Assembly (NCBI GenBank): GCA_002803225.1
Contig: NXFV01001860.1
Span: 1 to 64,000 of the forward strand
From: Gamarada debralockiae
Lineage: Eukaryota > Ascomycota > Leotiomycetes > Helotiales > Hyphodiscaceae
DNA length: 64,000 nucleotides
Direction of reading: 5' to 3'
Below, piece after piece: positions 58,301 through 64,000 of the stretch; position 1 is the first letter of the stretch, and each line of letters opens with the position of its first letter. The notes under the pieces are model-generated. The model had not been told where the DNA came from and did not search any database. It worked only from the letters and a program-made list of their open reading frames with translations. The position numbers and the translations under genes were made by a program.

Positions 58301-59917
58301 TACCCCAAAGCAAAGAGAGCCTAAATTCATTGAAATCAAACCTATTGAGCCAGCACCTCCTTTCGGTCCTGAGAATAGGCCGCATGCAGTGGTGGAAAGC
58401 CAAGATGCAGTGATGAGCGGAGCCTGGGATCGGAGCCGGAAAATCAAATTTCAATGATGACTGGGGGCCCAGGTCTGAGTCCCCTGAGCTTGCATCAAGT
58501 ATGTACAACAGATGTCAACACCGTTGATGATGCGGCGCAGTCTAACGGGGAGTCCAGAAGACGTCAGACGTACGAGTCACTCAACGAAAACAGAGAACCT
58601 GCCGGGAGGAGGTTTGATAGGACAGATTCTGAGTGGAATATTGGACGCCCGAGTGCGCCGTGATGAATAGAACGTCTAAAATCCACAACACTATCTCCTT
58701 TGGGGTATAACGCAGTACCTATTTCACTATCTCCTCCCATCATTTTTCAACAGAGCAATATTTGTCTGGTCGCATGGAACGCCCCAGAATGAGACTCTGA
58801 AAACAGTACTTATTCATAATTGCGGCCTTTAATCAAGCTTCCCTAAGCCGTCCTCTGCAGATTTGAAAATCTCATGGTAAACTCTCCTGCACAGATCAAA
58901 GCACAAGCGCAGTCTGACCGCATGTCGATTTTAAGTTCCCAATTTTTAACATCTCCATCACGTTCTCCACACGCGCACTTTCTCACGAGTTGCTCCAGCA
59001 TAAGTGCTACCGACACTGAAATAACGTCCGCCACGAGAATGGGTGCCGACACGGAGAAGTCGATTGTCAACGGCAATGCAGCATCGTTGCAGATCTGAGT
59101 CAAACTGCAGTTCTTAGTGAGCTAGGAATGCTTGAATACCTTGTCCTGAGCTCTCGGTGTCTTCGTCGTAACCTTGGATATCGAGGGCGCTGTTCTCAGT
59201 GTCTTCGCCGTAGCGGTGGGGATTGAGTGCTCAGTCTGAAAGGTTGCTGTAGGCCCCTATGTTCGGTGAGAGCAGGGTATTGGAAGGAGCGTTTTCTCGT
59301 TTTGTATGGTGACATTTGAGTTTTGCCTTTAGAGTATACGAAATACTTGACTTGTCTGATGCCATGAACCTCACCTATGCGATTTACAGGCTGTCTTCGG
59401 CTTTTCTCGACAGCAGAAGTTTCATTGGAGATCCGAGGTTAAGCTAGTCTTCAAGTCCTCTGGGAATGAGGCCTCTTTCTTTTAAGAAACACAGAGGAAG
59501 ATAGAGTACACTTTCCGTTCTCATGTATCTCTATATCCTTTTTCTGCTATGTATTTGGACTCCAATAGATAAAGAGATGTTTCGCTGCAGATCGGACTTT
59601 GAGCGAGGCCATGTTGAAATCCTCGGGGGAAGATAGGGAGGGTGGGCAAGGCTCTCCAGTATGTCTCTCCTCGTGAATGGTCATAGTACGAATCACTGCC
59701 GTCTTTGACCTCCCCTGGATGGGAGTAGGTATTTCGTTGCAGATCAGAGTTTAACCGAGTCATAAATAAGTCTCGAAGTGTAGTGGATGCTCCTGAGCGG
59801 GGGAACTTGTGGATGTGTTCGAACAGAAGGAAGCCTGCATCCAAGGCTCAGTCAAAGTGAATCTTTTATCCAAAACGCCTCAAGTCATAGTCACATAATC
59901 TACACATCTCTCCATCA
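58301..59917. other. Intergenic region
   Basis: No credible gene. A weak direct repeat of about 28 bases (TTTCGCTGCAGATCGG.. near 59579 and a diverged copy near 59732) lies upstream of the PEX8 3' end. The minus-strand open frame at 59521-59844 covers it but matches nothing I know. Confidence 0.4.
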
Positions 59918-61987
59918 TCACAACCGGCTCCCATCCCTCCCTGCTTCTCCCAAGCCACCACTCATAAAGACCTCCCTTTCTCGTCCAAACAAAACCCTCT
60001 CCCTCCCACCCCTCGTACTCCACCACCCCACACAAACAGCACTCCTCTCAACATCCATCTCCCCGCTCTCCAGCACCTCCCAAAATCGCGCCTTGCAATG
60101 CTCCCTCATCATCCTATCCTCAATCACATTCAACAAATCCGCCGTTAATGGTAACCAATCTTCCAGGATGTGGAGAGGAAGATGCGGCAATGCGTCTAAA
60201 AGCGTTAAGAGAAGCACTGCTTGCTCTGATAATGGCGGCTGTTTTTCTTGAAGCTGCGCATCGGCTTCGCTTTTTATAGCTAAAGAAGGTGGCAAAGGTG
60301 CAGGAGGTGCATGCAGAGCGCGATGATGAAGCAACTCAAGCAGGGTCTCCGAAAGCATCGGTTGGGACGCAGATAGTGGTGAAGGAGGCGTAGTGATTTG
60401 CATCAGCGCTTTAAACGCAAAGCGAAACTGTCTTGGGCTCAAATTCTTCGGGAAGGAATTAAACAATGATTCCACATAAAAAGGGATCACTTTCGCAGTC
60501 AAGTCTGCGTTTTGGGGCGCAGCTAGAACGGCTAGCATAGCGCTGTGAGCGGCTTCGAAGATCTCGAGGAGGTGAGCGTTGGCTGTGGGGTCGAGATAGG
60601 GGGAGGCCACGGTTACGATTAGGGATTCGGAGTCCGAGGGTGAGAGAACGAGGGTGAAGTGCTCGCTGGTGTTGAGGTAGAAGAGGTCGAGGTTGCGGAG
60701 GAGAGGGTGGGCTGGGATATGGCCGGCATGTGAGGAGTAGATATTTTTGAGGAAATCTCGTGATTCGAGGGGGTATTGTGATAGAATGTCGATGGATGTC
60801 ATGTTGACGAATGTATAGGCGGAGAATGCATTAGAGCCAAGGCGAGAGGAGATGAAGTGTAGGTTTTTGAGGGTCAGGAGAGCCTGGGAAGCTGTTGCTG
60901 GTGCGAGAGTCTTGCTTGAAAGGACGGGGTCGATTAATGTTCTCCCAATGACAGCGCGTAGAATGACTACTACTGCAAACATGGTGGTCTTCAAAACCTG
61001 CCAGAGGGCCGGGAAGGTGACCCGGACAGTATCAGGGGTGAGGAACGTTGCCTCTTCCGAAGGATCAACCTCAGATAACTTGTTGCGTTGCCATGAAGTA
61101 AACAATCTTTCCGAAAATGCAAGTAAATGATCCCTAACTTCCAGAATTCGTCTTGGATCCCTCAAATTCTCGATGGCGTGAGCAATGAGCCTCGACAGCG
61201 GCCCCATCGAAGACACAAGAGGTTTCGAGGACAGCTTCTGAAGCTGAAGAAACGACGGAGACTTGTCAGACCAGTCAAATCTATTTCCTCCTACCTGCTT
61301 GACATCAAAATCAATAGGCCCAAGAAAGTATCCGTTTTGATAGCCTTCCGTCGAGGTCATAGCCTGAACCATGATCATGACAAATGCATCATAATTCAGA
61401 TCCCTCCTCACTGGGTCTAACAACAGCGGGAATGCATGATTGAGAGCCAACACAATAGACTCCGTTCCCAGAAATCCGCTGTTCATAGGTCTCTCTAGCG
61501 CCAGATTGGCAGCTGTAACCATAGCTCGCTCAAGCTTCATTCTCAGTCCTCTAGATAGTCCTTGTCTATCTTGTCCTTCCATCCCCAGCAAAACTCCTCC
61601 GATAACCAGCACATGCCGCCATCTCGGTGATCGGTCGTCTGCCCCTTTTATCACAGCCGTTGCCCAGTCATTGCACTTTATGCCACCTCCTTGTCTTGGT
61701 TGGTATGCGTCGTACGGCTTTTCGTGGCCCTCGATCTGGTGTTTTCGAACAGTGATGGCTGCAGTATTGAAAATACTGATAATTCGCAGACTTGTTTCTA
61801 GACCATCAACATGGTTCCAAATCGCTGGAGCTTGGAGAAGCTGTGAGGTAAGGAGCGTGACGTTCAGGGGATTCGAGAGAGTTGTGAGCAGAGAGGTCGT
61901 GGAAGAGAGGATTCTATTCGTCTGCTCTGGATTGGGCGCATCTTGAAATGCGCGAAGCACCGTCGTAAGAAGGCGATCTGCCGGCAT
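59918..61987 (-). CDS. PEX8: Peroxin 8-like peroxisomal import protein
   Basis: Intronless frame giving 689 residues from MPADRLLTTVLRAFQD (61987); an in-frame ATG at 62104 would add 39 residues with no family sequence. The protein is helical, with blocks such as RMKLERAMVTAANLALERPMNSGFLG and GYFLGPIDFDVKQVGG that I associate with fungal Pex8. It ends in Ser-Arg-Leu, a good type 1 peroxisomal targeting signal. Pex8 sits on the inner face of the peroxisomal membrane and helps link the docking and RING complexes and release cargo. The identification rests on remembered family sequence plus the SRL end. Confidence 0.75.
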   Translation of the reverse strand: MPADRLLTTVLRAFQDAPNPEQTNRILSSTTSLLTTLSNPLNVTLLTSQLLQAPAIWNHVDGLETSLRIISIFNTAAITVRKHQIEGHEKPYDAYQPRQGGGIKCNDWATAVIKGADDRSPRWRHVLVIGGVLLGMEGQDRQGLSRGLRMKLERAMVTAANLALERPMNSGFLGTESIVLALNHAFPLLLDPVRRDLNYDAFVMIMVQAMTSTEGYQNGYFLGPIDFDVKQVGGNRFDWSDKSPSFLQLQKLSSKPLVSSMGPLSRLIAHAIENLRDPRRILEVRDHLLAFSERLFTSWQRNKLSEVDPSEEATFLTPDTVRVTFPALWQVLKTTMFAVVVILRAVIGRTLIDPVLSSKTLAPATASQALLTLKNLHFISSRLGSNAFSAYTFVNMTSIDILSQYPLESRDFLKNIYSSHAGHIPAHPLLRNLDLFYLNTSEHFTLVLSPSDSESLIVTVASPYLDPTANAHLLEIFEAAHSAMLAVLAAPQNADLTAKVIPFYVESLFNSFPKNLSPRQFRFAFKALMQITTPPSPLSASQPMLSETLLELLHHRALHAPPAPLPPSLAIKSEADAQLQEKQPPLSEQAVLLLTLLDALPHLPLHILEDWLPLTADLLNVIEDRMMREHCKARFWEVLESGEMDVERSAVCVGWWSTRGGRERVLFGREREVFMSGGLGEAGRDGSRL

Positions 61988-62211
61988 GATATTCGAATTA
62001 TTGTTTCGCTCTGATTTCCATGTTGTGATGTGTTGATGAGGAAGGAAGGAGTGAGGAGAGTGATGCGCTGGTGAAGTCGCGATTGTCAACAGCCGAGGCA
62101 TCATTTCTCAGCCTTTCGCTGGCTTTCAACCAACCTCCTTCAAACAAGCCCGTCACCTCAAGTGCCACAAGGCTGAGTACCCACCTCATCGCGAGGCTCT
62201 ACGAGCTCACC
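61988..62211. promoter_or_regulatory. Short divergent promoter PEX8/TMEM170
   Basis: Only 224 bases separate the chosen PEX8 start from the TMEM170 start, so the promoters overlap or the PEX8 leader is very short. Using the upstream PEX8 ATG would shrink this to 107 bases, which also argues for the downstream start. Confidence 0.45.
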
Positions 62212-62840
62212 ATGGCCCTTAGGTCAGTATACTAATCTCACTTACCATAATGCCCAAGACTAACATACCCCAGTTTGCGCACGACATCCGCTGCCCCTTT
62301 AGATTACCAGACTCCTCCCTTCCCGTCGCTCTACTGGCCCTACAAAGCAAAACCCGGCGTCCCGAACTACCTTTACTACACGAATGACGTTTGGCGATAC
62401 ACTCTTCTCTGGACACTCATCATATTCGCCGTGTTCCATGCTGCAGTAGCAGGGTTCGCTGTTTTGATGCAGCTTGGGAAGGGAAAGAGAGCTTGGCAAT
62501 ATGTGTGGATCATACCGTTAACGTATGCTCTCATTGCGGGAATAGAGGCACTGATGGCCGGAAGCATCATTGGAGTTATGTGAGTATTATTTGATATCTG
62601 GGTTGCTCCGTGAGATGGTAGAGTCTCTTGCTGTTGATTCTTACCATCAATTTTTAATCGCCTATCGTCACTGCTCTTGATATTTCAATTCAGATAGGAT
62701 TCGCTAAAATTTTGTCAAGTCTGGGAGCCGTTTACAACGCGGGATACTTTCGAATGTCAACATGGATTCCATTCATATGGTCATTGATCAACGTCTTGGT
62801 CTTGATTCTATCCTCATTCTCGATTCAAGGGGGTCTATGA
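62212..62840 (+). CDS. TMEM170 family integral membrane protein
   Basis: Three exons (62212-62222, 62274-62579 and 62720-62840) give 145 residues. The first exon is only 11 bases (ATG GCC CTT AG). The second carries PPFPSLYWPYKAKPGVPNYLYYTNDVWRYTLLWTLI and two membrane helices. The third, found by restoring the frame after a 140-base intron, adds LGAVYNAGYFRMSTWIPFIWS and a last helix ending FSIQGGL. Without it the protein would stop at IIGVM, in the middle of a helix. TMEM170 proteins shape the ER and nuclear envelope in animals; the fungal role is little known. It converges on the acetyltransferase gene, 79 bases away. Confidence 0.85.
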
Positions 62841-62919
62841 ACAGCCCGAAGCCACGACCATATGTACATCCACAGCAATGGGCACAGTCATCAAATCTAT
62901 CCCCCATTCAAACACCTCC

Positions 62920-63754
62920 CTAATTTGGGGCAGGCAAAGTTGGGTCTGGCTCCTTCGGCTCGATCTTCCTAATGAACCTCGCCGGATTCCCAGCCACACA
63001 AGTGAAATCAGGAACATCCTTGGTCACAACACTTCCAGCGCCAACAGTTACACCTCTTCCAATAGTAACACCTGGAAGCACCACGACGCTACCTCCAATC
63101 CAGCAATCCTCGCCTATAGTGATCGGCTTTCCGAGCTCGGGGCCATTGATGCCATTGCGGAGGAACGGATCAAGGGGATGAGTAGCGCTGTAGAAGGAGC
63201 AATTGGGTCCGATGAGAGTACGGGCACCGACGGATATGATGCAAGTGTCTAGGAACGTCGCGTTGAAGTTGATGTAGACGCCCTTGCCGATTCTAAGAAG
63301 AATGAGCATCATTGAAAAAGAGCCTGAGGTTTTGTCATTCGTACCTGAGATTTGTTCCATAGTCAACCTTGATTGGGCCGTCGATGTAAGCTTCATCTTG
63401 GAGAAGAATGGCATCTTCTTCTTCGGTAGCTCCCGGCGGAGGTAGAGGACTCTTGTCGCCAATCACACTAGATGGCTGATCAGAACTGATTGTCTCTTAA
63501 AGCATTCTCAAAGTTCGAATAAAAGTAGTTGAAGACAAGAAAACTTTCAGGCTCACTTCTGGGAGAGGGATTATATCTTACTCTCTCCAAAGTTCCACAA
63601 GCTTTCTTCGAGGCGCTTCCCCTGCCTGGTTGAACCTATGACAGGCATGGTGACACCGGTTTCGCTTCGCAGTCAACTTGGGCAGGAAAGCGTAGTACAG
63701 CTCGCCCCTGGCCATACGGGCTTCATTGTCGGCTTCATCAATTGTTTTCTCCAT
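62920..63754 (-). CDS. Maltose/galactoside-type O-acetyltransferase (LacA/NodL/Maa family)
   Basis: Three exons (63754-63582, 63485-63345 and 63292-62920) give 228 residues. The N-terminal Maa-type domain reads MARGELYYAFLPKLTAKRNRC and FNQAGEAPRRKLVELWRE. It is followed by a left-handed beta-helix of hexapeptide repeats (VDYGTNLRIGKGVYINFNAT, IGPNCSFYSATHPLDP with the catalytic His, ITIGEDCWIGGSVVVLPGVT, VAGNPARFIRKI). The family transfers acetyl from acetyl-CoA to a sugar hydroxyl. A Pro/Glu-rich insert (SPLPPPGATEEEDAILL) between the two parts is common in fungi. The in-frame ATG at about 63820 is less likely as the start. Substrate unknown. Confidence 0.9.
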
Positions 63755-64000
63755 AGTTGCTGTACCGGTATGATAAATCGCAAAACTGAAAACCAAGAGA
63801 CAGGTCCAACATCTCGGCATCCACGTGAAGAGGCATGGCGGTGAGCTCACTCAATCCATCCTAGCCTCGAATTCTGCCGCCACACTAATCTTGGTAGTGG
63901 CGTTATTTTCCTGACAATCAGCAGCCTCGCATGTTTCGCATCTGATCTCAAAGAATCGCTTCATATTGTCTTCAGCTGCAAAGAATCCCTCCCTTTTCCA
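63755..64000. other. Upstream region at window edge
   Basis: Promoter side of the acetyltransferase gene, cut by the window end. No other coding sequence was recognised. Confidence 0.4.

Noticed and set aside
1..64000. tRNA genes
   Set aside because: Several GGTTCGA-like words occur (for example near 17428 and 52449), but none has a matching acceptor stem or A box around it.

Overview
The window is nuclear DNA from a filamentous ascomycete (Pezizomycotina; the gene content feels like Leotiomycetes, but that is only an impression). The grounds are monocistronic genes on both strands, short introns of 45-140 bases with GT..AG ends and CTAAC/CTGAC-like branch sites, and typical fungal genes: AKR1, a KRE9/KNH1-type wall protein, PEX8, bifunctional THI6, nuclear ATP9 and an NWD-NACHT-ankyrin receptor. 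No bacterial operons, tRNA or rRNA genes, CRISPR arrays or intact transposase genes were seen.

Layout. 0.4-5.6 kb: a butanediol-type dehydrogenase and a ThDP-dependent acetolactate-synthase-like enzyme share a promoter, followed by a MAPEG glutathione transferase. 5.6-7.9 kb is gene-poor and holds a 450-base terminal-inverted-repeat element and two short tandem repeats. 7.9-11.6 kb: a family X DNA polymerase and a Pho80-type cyclin. 11.6-16.1 kb is a gene desert with a diverged noncoding tandem duplication. 16.1-27.6 kb is dense: KRE9/KNH1-like protein, cystathionine beta-synthase, short-chain dehydrogenase, SRP receptor beta, the palmitoyltransferase AKR1 and a cytochrome P450.

27.6-46 kb is the accessory part: an AT-rich repeat-bearing stretch, an NWD-NACHT-ankyrin (NLR-like) gene with almost identical ankyrin units and a frameshift, a decayed beta-propeller lectin-like gene, an alpha/beta hydrolase relic, a beta carbonic anhydrase with a disturbed N-terminus, a divergent pair of genes equivalent to the two halves of plant Tm-1 (one carrying an in-frame stop), an MFS transporter, and a decayed DUF3604 gene. 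Housekeeping genes return at 46.4-64 kb: ATP9, THI6, TIF5 (eIF5), TTI1, a decayed polytopic membrane protein gene, PEX8, a TMEM170 homologue and a maltose-type O-acetyltransferase.

The most interesting material is the NLR-like locus with its homogenised repeats, the concentration of broken genes around it, and the split Tm-1-like module beside a transporter. Exon borders come from reading splice signals and restoring family reading frames by eye; no alignment or database search was run.
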